Origin: Glycomyces sp. L485
Lineage (GTDB): Bacteria; Actinomycetota; Actinomycetes; Mycobacteriales; Micromonosporaceae
Direction of reading: 5' to 3'
Assembly: GCF_022548875.1 (NCBI RefSeq)
Contig: NZ_JAKZEW010000012.1
Location: forward strand, 35,035 to 99,034
Length of the DNA stretch: 64,000 nucleotides
Shown here piece after piece: positions 8,116 through 16,478 of the stretch; the first letter of the stretch is position 1; each line of letters opens with the position of its first letter. Below the pieces are notes generated by a model, which worked only from the letters and a program-made list of their open reading frames with translations, did no database searches and was not told the DNA's origin. Made by a program: the position numbers and the translations under genes.

Positions 8116-8908
8116 ACGACGTGACCGTGCCAGCAGGGCGGATGGTCGCCCGCCCTGGCACGGGACGCCGATGAACCACTGGCCCGACGGCACGACGAAC
8201 CGCTAAACCGGTGGCGTCCCGGAGGGCCAGCGGCTTCTTGACGGTGATCTTGCCGCGGCCGAGCTTGATGACGCCGTCGTCGGCGAGCGCGCCGAGGGCC
8301 TTGGTGGCGGTCTCGCGGGAGGTGCCAACCAGGTCGGCGAGTTGCTCGTGGGTGATCTTCACGGTCAGCTCGGAGCCGCGCAGGCCGCCCTTGCGGTATT
8401 CCCTGCCGGCCAAGGTGTGCAGAGTGCTGGCGATGCGTTCGGGGGCGGTCTTGAGGACCGTGTCGCTCAAACGCCGCTCGGCCTCGATGAGCCGCTCGCC
8501 CAAGAGCTCCGTGACCCGCATGGCGATCTTCGGATTGCCGATCAGGTACTTGTGCACGTCGGCGCGGTCCATCAGGCACAAGGTGGCGTCCTCGACGGCC
8601 TCGGCGTACTGGTCGTACATGTGCTGGCCGAGCAGGACCATCTCGCCGAACACGGTGCCCGGCTCCAGCAGGGCGGTCGTCAGGGCCCGGCCGTCGGCGC
8701 TGACGCGGAAGATCCGCACGGTGCCGGTCTTGAGGATGAACAGCGTCTCGACCCGCTGACGCGGCGAGAACAGCAGCTCCCCGCGATCGAAGGTGCGCAT
8801 CGGCGCCTGCTGGGCGATGGTGTGCAGCTCGTCCTCGGTGAGGTCGCGGAAGATGTCGACCTCGGCGAGGTAGCGGTTCTTGATCTGGTCGGCCGGGTTG
8901 TCGCTCAC
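8015..8908 (-). CDS. Crp/Fnr-family transcriptional regulator with unusual C-terminal read-through tail
   Basis: The GTG at 8908 is chosen because GAGGAG lies six bases upstream; an open frame continues to 9055 without a ribosome site. Residues 15-130 form a cyclic-nucleotide-binding-like beta-roll (ELLFSPRQRVETLFILKTG, then PGTVFGEMVLLG). Residues 150-225 form the Crp helix-turn-helix: ITHEQLADLVGTSRETATKAL, with a wing ending G-R-G-K-I-T-V. The normal family fold ends near residue 226. The frame then continues about 70 basic, low-complexity residues through the terminator hairpin at 8127-8161 and 100 bases antisense into the binding-protein gene. The tail may be artefactual (lost stop or indel) or a genuine extension. 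Confidence 0.82.
   Translation of the reverse strand: MSDNPADQIKNRYLAEVDIFRDLTEDELHTIAQQAPMRTFDRGELLFSPRQRVETLFILKTGTVRIFRVSADGRALTTALLEPGTVFGEMVLLGQHMYDQYAEAVEDATLCLMDRADVHKYLIGNPKIAMRVTELLGERLIEAERRLSDTVLKTAPERIASTLHTLAGREYRKGGLRGSELTVKITHEQLADLVGTSRETATKALGALADDGVIKLGRGKITVKKPLALRDATGLAVRRAVGPVVHRRPVPGRATIRPAGTVTSSTRRAPLGSLRRRCSSRRTSRSRCRCSLAAPRR
8127..8161. terminator. Terminator-like hairpin after the sugar ABC operon
   Basis: The arms GTGCCAG...GGCGG and CCGCC...CTGGCAC form a 7+5 bp stem with a small bulge, starting 11 bases after the binding-protein stop. The Crp-family frame on the other strand reads through it. Confidence 0.6.
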
Positions 8909-9364
8909 CGTCGACTCCTCGGGGCGGGGACGGGGAACGTGCGACCGGAGTCGGCCGTCGACGAGCCGCTCCAGGGTCGCGCCGCTGTCGATATCGCAGT
9001 ACGGTGCGGTCGCCACCTCGCCGTCGACGGTCTCATCGAACTGTTCCCTTCTCATGGTCGAACCGTATCGCCGTCCAGAGGACGCGCTCTGTATCGGCTG
9101 TCACGCAATGCGACACCGCGGCCGGACGCCGTGGAGTCGCGGCTGTGCCGACCAGCCTGAAACGGTTGAACACCTGATAGCGGTTCCCCGACGCTGCCCA
9201 TGATTCTCCCGGTCGCCGCCACGCTTCGCAGCCGCACGGGGACGACGGCGGATCCGCGGTGGTCCACGGGCAACCTGCAGGCGATGCCGGTGCCCCCGGT
9301 AGCGTGCCGCATAAGGCAGCGGCCCCGCCCTTCACTGCGGAGTCGCTGCCGTCCCCACCGTGAA
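8909..9364. other. Intergenic region upstream of the Crp/Fnr gene
   Basis: 456 bases with no gene I can support. It contains the ribosome-binding site and presumed promoter of the Crp-family gene at its left end and the 3' end of the TlpA-like gene transcript at its right end. The ORFs here on both strands have no recognisable motifs or start signals. Confidence 0.5.
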
Positions 9365-9886
9365 TCAGGTCAGCATGGCGGCGATCCGCTCGTCCAGGCC
9401 CTCATTGTCGAGGTAGCCCGAGAACACGAGGCTGCCGTCCGCGTCGATGAGCACGAAGGCGCTCTGTTCGGTGACCTCGAAGTGCCCCCAGACCTCGCCG
9501 GACTCGTCGACCAGGTGGGGGATCGCGCCGGTGTCGGTCCGGTCGATGAACTTCTCCATCTCCCGCTCGATGCCCAGGCCGCCGACGCCGATGATGTTGA
9601 CCTGATCGCCGTAGCTCTCGAAGGCCGCATTGACCCCCGAGGCCTGTGCGGCGCAGGTGGGGCACCACGGGGCCCAGAACCACAGCACCGCCGGCTCGCC
9701 TTCGAGCGAGGCGCCGTCGAAAGGCTCGGCGTCGATGGTGGTGGAGGTGAAGTCCAGGTCGACCTGTTGAGCCTGACCGGCCCCGGCCGGGTCACCGTCG
9801 CCGGAGCCTTCCCCGCCGGCCCCGCAGGCGCTCAACGCGAACAGCACGCAGGCCGCCGCTCCGGTCAAGCCGCGTCGCAATCGCAA
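9365..9886 (-). CDS. TlpA/redoxin-family thiol-disulfide lipoprotein
   Basis: The start is taken at TTG 9886, which follows GAGGGGG and gives a textbook lipoprotein signal (M-R-L-R-R, hydrophobic core, F-A-L-S-A-C). The frame is open to an ATG at 9931. After a Gly/Asp-rich linker comes a thioredoxin fold: AVLWFWAPWCPTCAAQ carries the CxxC pair, and TEQSAFVLIDADGSLVFSG contains the fold's C-terminal strands. The usual cis-Pro is replaced locally by S-A. It is probably a membrane-anchored extracytoplasmic reductase or oxidase maintaining thiols. The divergent DUF3179 lipoprotein gene shares its 136-base upstream region, suggesting linked function in envelope redox chemistry. Confidence 0.85.
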   Translation of the reverse strand: MRLRRGLTGAAACVLFALSACGAGGEGSGDGDPAGAGQAQQVDLDFTSTTIDAEPFDGASLEGEPAVLWFWAPWCPTCAAQASGVNAAFESYGDQVNIIGVGGLGIEREMEKFIDRTDTGAIPHLVDESGEVWGHFEVTEQSAFVLIDADGSLVFSGYLDNEGLDERIAAMLT

Positions 9887-10022
9887 AGTGCCCCCTCGGT
9901 TGAAAGTCCTGGTCCAAGCATGCACCATCATCTCCGCACGCTTCCGTGACCGTGGTTACAGACCGAGGGCCGGAACCGGGCGATGCTGGAGGCGTTTCCA
10001 TCGCCACCGCGAGGAGCCGATC

Positions 10023-11198
10023 ATGCGGGCACGACATCGAATCTGGATCGCCGCCGCCGCCGCTGCGGCCCTCGTGACGCTGGCTTCCTGTTCTTCGGGC
10101 ACTGGAGCCGACGACGAGGGGACTGCGCTGCCGCAGGACGGCGCCGCCGAGACCCGCGATGTGCCTTCGGCGCTGGACGACATGCACCATCCAGACTTCC
10201 CCGAGCCGCTCATCGACCCGGACCAGGTGCTCTCGGGCGGGCCGCCCCCGGACGGCATCCCGCCGATCGACGAGCCTAAGTTCGTCAAGACCGGCGAGGT
10301 GGACTGGCTGGCCGACTCCGAACCGGTGCTGAGCTTGACCGTCGGCGACGAGACCCGCGCCTATCCGCTGCAGATCATGATGTGGCACGAGATCGTCAAC
10401 GAAACGGTCGGCGACGTGCCGGTGGCGGTGACGTACTGCCCGCTGTGCAACTCCGGAGTCGCGTTCGAGCGCACCGTGGACGGCGAGGTGTTCACTTTCG
10501 GCACCTCGGGGATGCTGTTCGAGTCCAATCTGGTCATGTACGACCGCCAGACCGAGTCGTTGTGGCCGCAATTGACCGGGGTCGCCTCGATCGGCCACCT
10601 GACGGGCACCGAGCTGGTCTCGATTCCGATGGGGACGGTGTCCTGGGGCGACTACCGCGAGGCCCACCCGGACACGTGGGTGCTCTCGCGAGACACCGGG
10701 TTCGATCGCGCCTACGGGAGCAACCCCTACACCGGATACGACTCCGCCGACGCCCCGGGCTTCGGTGCTTCGACCGACGACGACCGGTTGGCGCTGATGG
10801 CGCGGGTCGTCGGCATCGGCACCGGCGATGACGCGGTCGCGGTGGTGCGCAGCGCGGTCGCCGAGTCGGGGGTGCTGTCGGTGACGGTCGGAGCCCAAGA
10901 AGCGGTGGTGCTGCACAGCGGCGGCCAGTCCTCGGCGCTGGACTCCGGACAGATCGCCGAAGGCGCCGACATCGGCAGCGTCGGCGTCTTCGACCCGGTC
11001 GTCGAAGGCGAGGCCTTGACGTTCACGCCCGCCGGCGATGGCTTCACCGACGCGCAGACCGGCTCGACGTGGAACATCCTCGGCGAGGCGACCGCCGGGC
11101 CGCTCGAAGGAACCGAACTCGAGGCCGTCGAGCATCTCGACACGTTCTGGTTCGCTTGGGCCGCGTTCCAGCCCGACACGCGCATCACTCCCGATTGA
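10023..11198 (+). CDS. DUF3179-domain lipoprotein
   Basis: 391 residues. The signal peptide M-R-A-R-H-R, with an alanine-rich core and T-L-A-S-C lipobox, predicts surface anchoring. The DUF3179 core follows: P-K-F-V-K at its start, AYPLQIMMWHEIVNETVGD, then VAVTYCPLCNSGVAF with the hallmark CPLC pair, and later QTESLWPQLTG and P-Y-x-G-Y-D. The C-terminal portion (about 260-390) is a beta-rich DUF3179 continuation. The family has no established activity. The conserved CxxC and its position divergent to a TlpA-like lipoprotein suggest extracytoplasmic redox or metal handling, which is inference. Confidence 0.85.
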   Translation: MRARHRIWIAAAAAAALVTLASCSSGTGADDEGTALPQDGAAETRDVPSALDDMHHPDFPEPLIDPDQVLSGGPPPDGIPPIDEPKFVKTGEVDWLADSEPVLSLTVGDETRAYPLQIMMWHEIVNETVGDVPVAVTYCPLCNSGVAFERTVDGEVFTFGTSGMLFESNLVMYDRQTESLWPQLTGVASIGHLTGTELVSIPMGTVSWGDYREAHPDTWVLSRDTGFDRAYGSNPYTGYDSADAPGFGASTDDDRLALMARVVGIGTGDDAVAVVRSAVAESGVLSVTVGAQEAVVLHSGGQSSALDSGQIAEGADIGSVGVFDPVVEGEALTFTPAGDGFTDAQTGSTWNILGEATAGPLEGTELEAVEHLDTFWFAWAAFQPDTRITPD

Positions 11199-11284
11199 GC
11201 GGCCGGTAGGCCGCCCTCGCAGAACGACGCGGTGATTCCTGATTGGCTGCCGCTGAACAGGCGGACAGCGCTAAGGTGCCGACC

Positions 11285-12067
11285 ATGGAACGACGTTGGA
11301 ACGACTACCTCGACGAGTTCCACCTGCGCCGTCCCGGTATCACCGAACGGCTGCTCGCCCGGGCGCGGCACGGCGAGACGAATCCCTACCACTGGCTGGC
11401 CGAAGCCGTTCCGCGCGACGGGACCGTTCTCGACCTCGCCTGCGGCAGCGCCCCGATCTACGATCTGGTCGACGCGGGGCTGTACATCGGGTTGGATTCC
11501 TCCTCGGCCGAACTCGCGCTCGCGGCGCAGAGGGGCGCGCCGCACCTGGTGCAGGGCTCGGCAACGGCGCTGCCCTTCCCCGACGGATCGGTGCGCACCG
11601 TGGCGTGCTCCATGGCCCTCCAGATCCTCCGGCCGCTTCCCCAGGTGCTGGACGAGATCAGTCGGGTGCTGGCACCGGACGGCCGCCTCGCCGTCACTTT
11701 TCCGTGCGCGAGTCCGCTCCTGGCCCGCGACTACCCGCTCGTTGCCGGACTGGCGCTGTCCCTCGGGAGAAGGGTCGGCTATCCCAACGACGAGGGACTG
11801 CGCCACCTCGGGGAGCTGCTCGCCTCGGCCGGTCTCTCCGCCGTCGACGACGTCGCCCGCCGGTTCGCCTTTCGCCTCGACGACGCCGTCGAGGCCGACG
11901 CGCTGTTCTCCTCGCTCTACCTTCCCGAACTGCCGGAGCGCCGCGCCCGCGCGGCGCGGGCCTGGCTCCGGCTCGCGGCGAAGTTCCACGCCGCTGTGCC
12001 GATCCCGATCCGCAGAGTCCTCGCCGTCAAACCGGGCCGCGCAGCAGGCGAGGTTCGGCGTTCGTGA
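11285..12067 (+). CDS. Class I SAM-dependent methyltransferase
   Basis: 260 residues from the ATG at 11285, preceded by AAGGTG; the frame extends back to 11243. Motif I is VLDLACGSAPIYDLV, followed by the acidic loop IGLDSSSAELALA. The post-I motif is GSATALPFPDGSVRTVACSMALQ and motif III is LAPDGRLAVTFP, as in Methyltransf_11 (UbiE/COQ5-like) enzymes. It transfers a methyl group from SAM to an unidentified acceptor. It stands alone between the DUF3179 gene and a degenerate nnrE remnant whose 3' end overlaps its last 40 bases on the opposite strand. Substrate unknown. Confidence 0.85.
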   Translation: MERRWNDYLDEFHLRRPGITERLLARARHGETNPYHWLAEAVPRDGTVLDLACGSAPIYDLVDAGLYIGLDSSSAELALAAQRGAPHLVQGSATALPFPDGSVRTVACSMALQILRPLPQVLDEISRVLAPDGRLAVTFPCASPLLARDYPLVAGLALSLGRRVGYPNDEGLRHLGELLASAGLSAVDDVARRFAFRLDDAVEADALFSSLYLPELPERRARAARAWLRLAAKFHAAVPIPIRRVLAVKPGRAAGEVRRS

Positions 12068-12242
12068 ACACCGCACCGACGTCGAGGCCTATGCGCCGGT
12101 ACAACTGCGGAGGCACCGAGATATCGGCGAGGTAGAGCGCGCCGGTGACCGGGCTGTCGACCAGCCCGGTCTTGGGCAGCGCCAACGTCATCGTGGCATC
12201 GGCCTCCACGCACGGCTCGCCGATCCGGCCGGACCAACCTGA
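12027..12242 (-). pseudogene. nnrE: C-terminal remnant of NAD(P)H-hydrate epimerase (YjeF_N domain)
   Basis: The minus-strand frame encodes P-C-V-E-ADATMTLALPKTGL, then LYLADISVPPQLYRRIGLDVG, the highly conserved end of the YjeF_N/NnrE epimerase domain. An in-frame stop (12243-12245) precedes it. Nothing upstream matches the earlier part of the domain, including its catalytic Asp and nucleotide-binding glycine motif. About 70 of the usual 210 residues remain, so the gene is broken. It overlaps the 3' end of the neighbouring methyltransferase gene antisense. Confidence 0.7.
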
Positions 12243-12386
12243 TCACCGCACAGTCAACACGAGGAGGCGGCCTGCCGCACGGTTCCGAGCAGTCCTGCCC
12301 AGGTCAGCCGACCACGCTCAGGCCCTTCGCCCTTCTGTGTCGCACGACACAGAGCCCGGCAAGGTTCGCCGCTACCGTCGACAGGT

Positions 12387-12875
12387 ATGTGGCTTCGTCT
12401 GATCCTCGGCATCATCTACCTCGGCATGGCCGTCGGCCAGACCCTTTCGGCGGCGGCCATGCCCGGCATCATCGGCGCCTATGACGTCGTTCCGGGACCG
12501 CTGCTCATCCCGTTCGTCGTCGTGCTCATCGCCGCCGAGGCTGTAACCGGACTCTGGCTGCTGGCCCGACCGCGATCGACGTCCCTCACCCCGGTCTGGA
12601 TGTACGCGGGAGTGTCGATGGTCTGGACCATCCTGGCCGTTCAGGCGTTCGCGCGCGGGCTCGACATCGCCAACTGCGGCTGCTTCGGCGTATACCTGGT
12701 CCAGCCGCTGCGCTGGTGGGTCCTGCTCGAGGACGGCCTGCTCCTCGTCTACGCGGTCATCATGGTCCGCTCGAGCTTGCGTCTACGCGCCGCACCACGA
12801 CCTATCGCGACCGAATCCGGCAGTGTGCACTCGTTCACCGAGAGTTGGCCGGGGCGAGACTTACTCTCGGACTGA
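12387..12875 (+). CDS. MauE/DoxX-like redox-associated membrane protein
   Basis: 162 residues with four hydrophobic segments. The motif N-C-G-C-F-G followed by Q-P-L-R-W-W-V-L-L-E-D-G is characteristic of MauE (methylamine utilisation) family proteins, which assist disulfide or quinone-linked redox steps outside the cytoplasm. A -10-like TACCGT at 12373-12378 lies just before the ATG and no clear ribosome site is present, so the message may be nearly leaderless. It heads a run of membrane and redox genes (DoxX, small membrane protein, radical SAM enzyme). A role in supplying or shuttling electrons for that set is inferred from context only. Confidence 0.8.
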   Translation: MWLRLILGIIYLGMAVGQTLSAAAMPGIIGAYDVVPGPLLIPFVVVLIAAEAVTGLWLLARPRSTSLTPVWMYAGVSMVWTILAVQAFARGLDIANCGCFGVYLVQPLRWWVLLEDGLLLVYAVIMVRSSLRLRAAPRPIATESGSVHSFTESWPGRDLLSD

Positions 12876-12904
12876 GGCAGGAGCACCAGTCAAGGAGGTC
12901 ACCG

Positions 12905-13276
12905 ATGAACGTGTTCCTATGGATCCTGCAAGGACTGCTGGCCGCGATTCTCCTCATGGTCGGCATGATGAAGCTCTTCCAGCCCAAGGAGAAGATCGCC
13001 GGCATGATGCCGGTGTTCGAACCCTATTCGGCGAGGGCCATCCGCTTGATCGGCATCGCCGAACTGGCCGCCGCGGCGGGGTTGATCCTGCCCGCGGTGA
13101 CCGGCGTGGCCGTCGTGCTCACACCGCTGGCGGCGGTGGGCATCGTCGTGCTCATGATCCTCGCGTCCATGGCGCACGGCCGCCGCAAGGAGACGTCGAT
13201 GATCATGATGACCATGATGATCCTGATCCTCGCCGCGATCGTCGCATGGGGTCGATTCGGCCCCTATGCATTCTAA
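12905..13276 (+). CDS. DoxX family membrane protein
   Basis: 123 residues with four transmembrane segments and the short DoxX pattern: an N-terminal G-x-M-K-L-F-Q-P-K-E-K, then R-L-I-G-I-A-E-L-A-A-A-A-G-L-I-L-P. AAGGAGGT at 12892-12899 gives strong translation. It follows MauE by 29 bases and probably shares its transcript. DoxX proteins are linked in other bacteria to quinone and thiol redox balance; no catalytic residue can be assigned here. The C-terminus has an unusual Met-rich run (S-M-I-M-M-T-M-M-I), possibly only membrane filling. Confidence 0.82.
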   Translation: MNVFLWILQGLLAAILLMVGMMKLFQPKEKIAGMMPVFEPYSARAIRLIGIAELAAAAGLILPAVTGVAVVLTPLAAVGIVVLMILASMAHGRRKETSMIMMTMMILILAAIVAWGRFGPYAF

Positions 13277-13455
13277 AAACTTGCATTCCCGGTAAATCTC
13301 CGCCGCCCGGGCAGGCCCGCGTGCCCACCCGCCGAATTTGGCATAGGCCTATGTGCCCGCGATCACCGAACTACCCCGGCCCGGCCCTTTAGCGTCGTGG
13401 GCGACAAGGCAGTCATCCGCCATCGGCGGAATAGATGAAAGCGAGTTGATCCGCT

Positions 13456-13932
13456 ATGGCTTCGGCTTCTACAACACATGAGGTCCGCGGCATGCAAGCC
13501 GTCATGGCCCGTGCCGTGCCCGGCATCGTCGGAGGCCTCATCGGCGGCGTGGCCTTCGGCATCCTCATGCAGATCGAGGACATGCTCCCGATGGTCGCGA
13601 TGCTGATCGGCCAGACGTCGATCGTCATGGGCTGGGCGGTACACCTGGTCATCTCCGCCGGGCTGGGCCTGGGCTACGTGGTCATCGTCGGCCCGATGGT
13701 CAAGAACGTAGGCACCGGCCTGGCCACCGGCTTGATCTGGGGCGTCGTCTGGTGGATGCTCGGAGCGCTCGTCCTCATGCCGCTGTTCCTGGGCATGAAC
13801 GAGATGGTCTTCGTCATCGAGACGATGCAGTGGAAGTCCCTGATGGGCCATCTCATCTACGGCCTGATCCTCGGCGTCTTCTTCGGGACCACCGCCCGCA
13901 AGATGCTCAAGCGGGCCGCCGCCGGACACTGA
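13456..13932 (+). CDS. Four-helix membrane protein of unknown function
   Basis: 158 residues with four predicted membrane helices and glycine-rich packing motifs (GIVGGLIGGVAFGI, GTGLATGLIWGVVWW). It has no signal peptide and no catalytic motif I recognise. It is similar in length and layout to the product of 34592-35074. The start ATG at 13456 has no strong ribosome site. It lies 80 bases before the radical SAM gene on the same strand, so it is likely part of the MauE-DoxX-radical SAM group. A membrane role next to a putative lipid-modifying radical SAM enzyme is suggestive only. Confidence 0.65.
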   Translation: MASASTTHEVRGMQAVMARAVPGIVGGLIGGVAFGILMQIEDMLPMVAMLIGQTSIVMGWAVHLVISAGLGLGYVVIVGPMVKNVGTGLATGLIWGVVWWMLGALVLMPLFLGMNEMVFVIETMQWKSLMGHLIYGLILGVFFGTTARKMLKRAAAGH

Positions 13933-14012
13933 CGCTCCGATTGCCCTCCAGCTGTGCCGGGCAACCGCGCCCGGCACAGCACCCTCACCGACCATTGAGA
14001 GGAACCAGCCCC

Positions 14013-15656
14013 GTGACCGAAATCCGACCGGCCAGGCGCGACCGCGACGAGATCTTCATCGAATACACCAAGTCGATCTGCCCGGTGTGCAAGACCGTGC
14101 TCGACGCCCAGGTGAACATCCGCGAGGATCAAGTCTTCCTGCGCAAGCGCTGCAAGGATCACGGCGAGTTCGAGGCCCGCGTCTACGGCGACGCGAAGGC
14201 CTACCTCGACTCCGCTCGGTTCAACAAGCCCGGAACGATCCCCCGGGAGTTCCAGACGGAGGTCAAGGACGGCTGCCCCTCGGACTGCGGGCTGTGCCCC
14301 GAACACAAGCAGCACGCCTGCCTCGGCATCATCGAGGTCAACACCGGCTGCAACCTCGACTGCCCCATCTGCTTCGCCGACTCCGGACACCAAAGCGACG
14401 GCTACTCGATCACGAAAGAGCAGTGCGAGCTGATGCTCGACACGTTCGTCGCCGCCGAGGGCGAACCCGAAGTCGTCATGTTCTCCGGCGGCGAGCCGAC
14501 CATCCACAAGCACATCCTCGAATTCATCGACATGGCCCTCGAACGCCCGATCGCGGCCGTCAACCTCAACTCCAACGGCATCCGCCTCGCCTCCGACAAA
14601 CGCTTCGTCGCAGCCCTCGGCGAACGCAACCAGACCCCCGGCAAGCGGATCCACATCTACCTGCAATTCGACGGATTCGAGCGCGACACCCACCTCCAAG
14701 TCCGAAACCGCGACCTGCGCGAGATCAAACAGCGCGCCCTCGACAACTGCGCCGACGCCGGACTCACCGTCACCCTCGTCGCCGCCGTCGAAGCCGGCCT
14801 CAACGAACACGAACTCGGCGACATCGTCGAACACGGCCTCGCCCACCCCGCCGTCCGCTCCGTCTCGTTCCAACCGGTCACCCACTCCGGGCGCCACGTC
14901 GAATTCGACCCCATGAAGCGCCTCACCAACTCCGACATCATCGCCGCACTCGCCGAGCAGCGTCCGCAGTGGTTCGTCAAGGACGACTACTTCCCGGTCC
15001 CGTGCTGCTTCCCGACCTGCCGGTCGATCACCTACCTCCTCACCGAAGGCCGCCCGGGCGAACCGGTCGAAGTCGACGGATCCGAGAGGATGACCTTCGA
15101 CGGCGGCGTGCTCCCCATCCCACGCATGCTCGACGTCGAGAACTACCTCGACTACGTCTCCAACCGCGTCCTCCCCGACCTCGACGTCCAAACCGCCCTC
15201 GAACGACTGTGGAGCGCCTCGGCCACCATGGGCACCGACCTGACCGAGGACCGGCTGCGCACCGCCGCCGAAGCACTCGACTGCGCCGACGCCTGCGGAG
15301 TGAACCTCCCCGACGCCCTGGCCGACCTCGGCGCGCGGGCGTTCATGATCGTCATCCAAGACTTCCAGGACCCATACACGCTCAACGTCAAGCAGCTCAT
15401 GAAGTGCTGCGTCGAGGAGATCACCCCCGACGGGCGCATGATCCCCTTCTGCGCCTACAACTCCGTCGGCTACCGCGAGCAGGTCAGAGCCGAGCAGTCA
15501 GGAGTCGAGGTCGCCGACGTCGTCCCCAACGCCACCACCCTCCAAGATGTCATCACCGAATCCCCATACGGCTCCAAACAGCTCAAGCTCACCGAGGAGC
15601 CGAAGCCGATCGCGAAGGACGCGACCAACGTCGGACGCAAGGCGGTCGAGCGATGA
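14013..15656 (+). CDS. Radical SAM protein, tetraether-lipid-synthase (Tes/MJ0619)-like
   Basis: The GTG start at 14013 follows GAGAGGA; 547 residues. The radical SAM cluster motif C-N-L-D-C-P-I-C is at 113-120. The N-terminus carries extra cysteine motifs: C-P-V-C (23-26) with K-R-C-x-x-H-G (47-51), then C-P-x-D-C-G-L-C-P-E-H-K-Q-H-x-C (88-103). This combination is diagnostic of the MJ0619/Tes family, whose archaeal member joins lipid chains by C-C coupling of terminal methyls. More cysteines (CCFPTC, LMKCC) lie C-terminally. It overlaps the following methyltransferase by four bases. A bacterial membrane-spanning-lipid or other radical coupling role is inferred. Confidence 0.85.
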   Translation: MTEIRPARRDRDEIFIEYTKSICPVCKTVLDAQVNIREDQVFLRKRCKDHGEFEARVYGDAKAYLDSARFNKPGTIPREFQTEVKDGCPSDCGLCPEHKQHACLGIIEVNTGCNLDCPICFADSGHQSDGYSITKEQCELMLDTFVAAEGEPEVVMFSGGEPTIHKHILEFIDMALERPIAAVNLNSNGIRLASDKRFVAALGERNQTPGKRIHIYLQFDGFERDTHLQVRNRDLREIKQRALDNCADAGLTVTLVAAVEAGLNEHELGDIVEHGLAHPAVRSVSFQPVTHSGRHVEFDPMKRLTNSDIIAALAEQRPQWFVKDDYFPVPCCFPTCRSITYLLTEGRPGEPVEVDGSERMTFDGGVLPIPRMLDVENYLDYVSNRVLPDLDVQTALERLWSASATMGTDLTEDRLRTAAEALDCADACGVNLPDALADLGARAFMIVIQDFQDPYTLNVKQLMKCCVEEITPDGRMIPFCAYNSVGYREQVRAEQSGVEVADVVPNATTLQDVITESPYGSKQLKLTEEPKPIAKDATNVGRKAVER

Positions 15657-16471
15657 CCACCGTGGACCCGGGCCCCGCGCGGCGCAGCACCGAGACCAAA
15701 GCCTGCTGCGCCACCGCCTACTCCTCCGACGCGGTCGCGATGCTCCTGGGGGAGTCCTACCACCCCGGCGGCCTCCGGCTGACCCGGCGGCTCACCTCCA
15801 GACTCGCGCTGCGAAAGGACGGACCGGTCCTCGACGTGGCTTGCGGGAGAGGCGCGAGCGCGCTGGCGATCGCGGCCGAACACGGCTGCCCGGTGAGCGG
15901 CGTCGACCTGTCGCAGGCGAACATCGCCGCGGCCGCGGAGGCGGCCTCTGCAGTGGAGGGCGAGTTCGACTTCCGAGTCGGCGACGCCGAGGCGCTGCCG
16001 TTCGCGGACGGCGCCTTCGCCGCCGTGGTCTGCGAGTGCGCGCTGTGCACCTTCCCGGACAAGGCCACCGCCGCCCGCGAGTTCGCCCGCGTCATCGCCC
16101 CGGGCGGGAGGCTCGGCATCACCGACGTCACCGCCGACCGCGACCGGCTCCCGCCGGAGCTCACCGGCCTGGGCGCCTGGATCGCCTGCGTCGCCGACGC
16201 CCGCCCGCTGAGCGAGTACACGCGGATCCTGCGCCTGGCCGGATTCGGGATCCTGACCACCGAGCACCATGACGACGCGATCCGGAAGATGCTCTCCCAG
16301 ATCGAGGCCCGCCTCCAACTGGTCGAGATGACCGCTCCGGACCGGGCCGAGGTCCTCGGCCTCGACTTCGGCGCGGCGCCCGGAGTGCTCAAAGCCGCTC
16401 GGCGGGCGATAGACGACGGCATACTCGGATACGGCCTCATCGTGGCCGAACGCGTCGACACCGGAGAGTAA
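15653..16471 (+). CDS. SAM-dependent methyltransferase coupled to radical SAM gene
   Basis: 272 residues starting at ATG 15653 inside the radical SAM stop (ATGA). The N-terminus contains K-A-C-C-A-T-A-Y-S-S-D and L-L-G-E-S-Y-H-P-G-G. The Rossmann core begins with VLDVACGRGASALAIA (motif I), continues G-D-AEALPFADGAFAAVVCEC, and has APGGRLGITDVTADRD (motif III). The cysteine pair near the N-terminus and the E-C-A-L-C motif resemble arsenite-methyltransferase relatives, but the known arsenic-binding arrangement is not complete. Tight coupling indicates that it methylates the product or precursor of the radical SAM enzyme. Confidence 0.85.
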   Translation: MTTVDPGPARRSTETKACCATAYSSDAVAMLLGESYHPGGLRLTRRLTSRLALRKDGPVLDVACGRGASALAIAAEHGCPVSGVDLSQANIAAAAEAASAVEGEFDFRVGDAEALPFADGAFAAVVCECALCTFPDKATAAREFARVIAPGGRLGITDVTADRDRLPPELTGLGAWIACVADARPLSEYTRILRLAGFGILTTEHHDDAIRKMLSQIEARLQLVEMTAPDRAEVLGLDFGAAPGVLKAARRAIDDGILGYGLIVAERVDTGE

Positions 16472-16478
16472 GGCACCC

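Noticed and set aside
8909..9055. N-terminal extension of the Crp/Fnr gene to ATG 9055
   Set aside because: No ribosome site at 9055, while GTG 8908 has GAGGAG at ideal spacing and the domain starts just after it.
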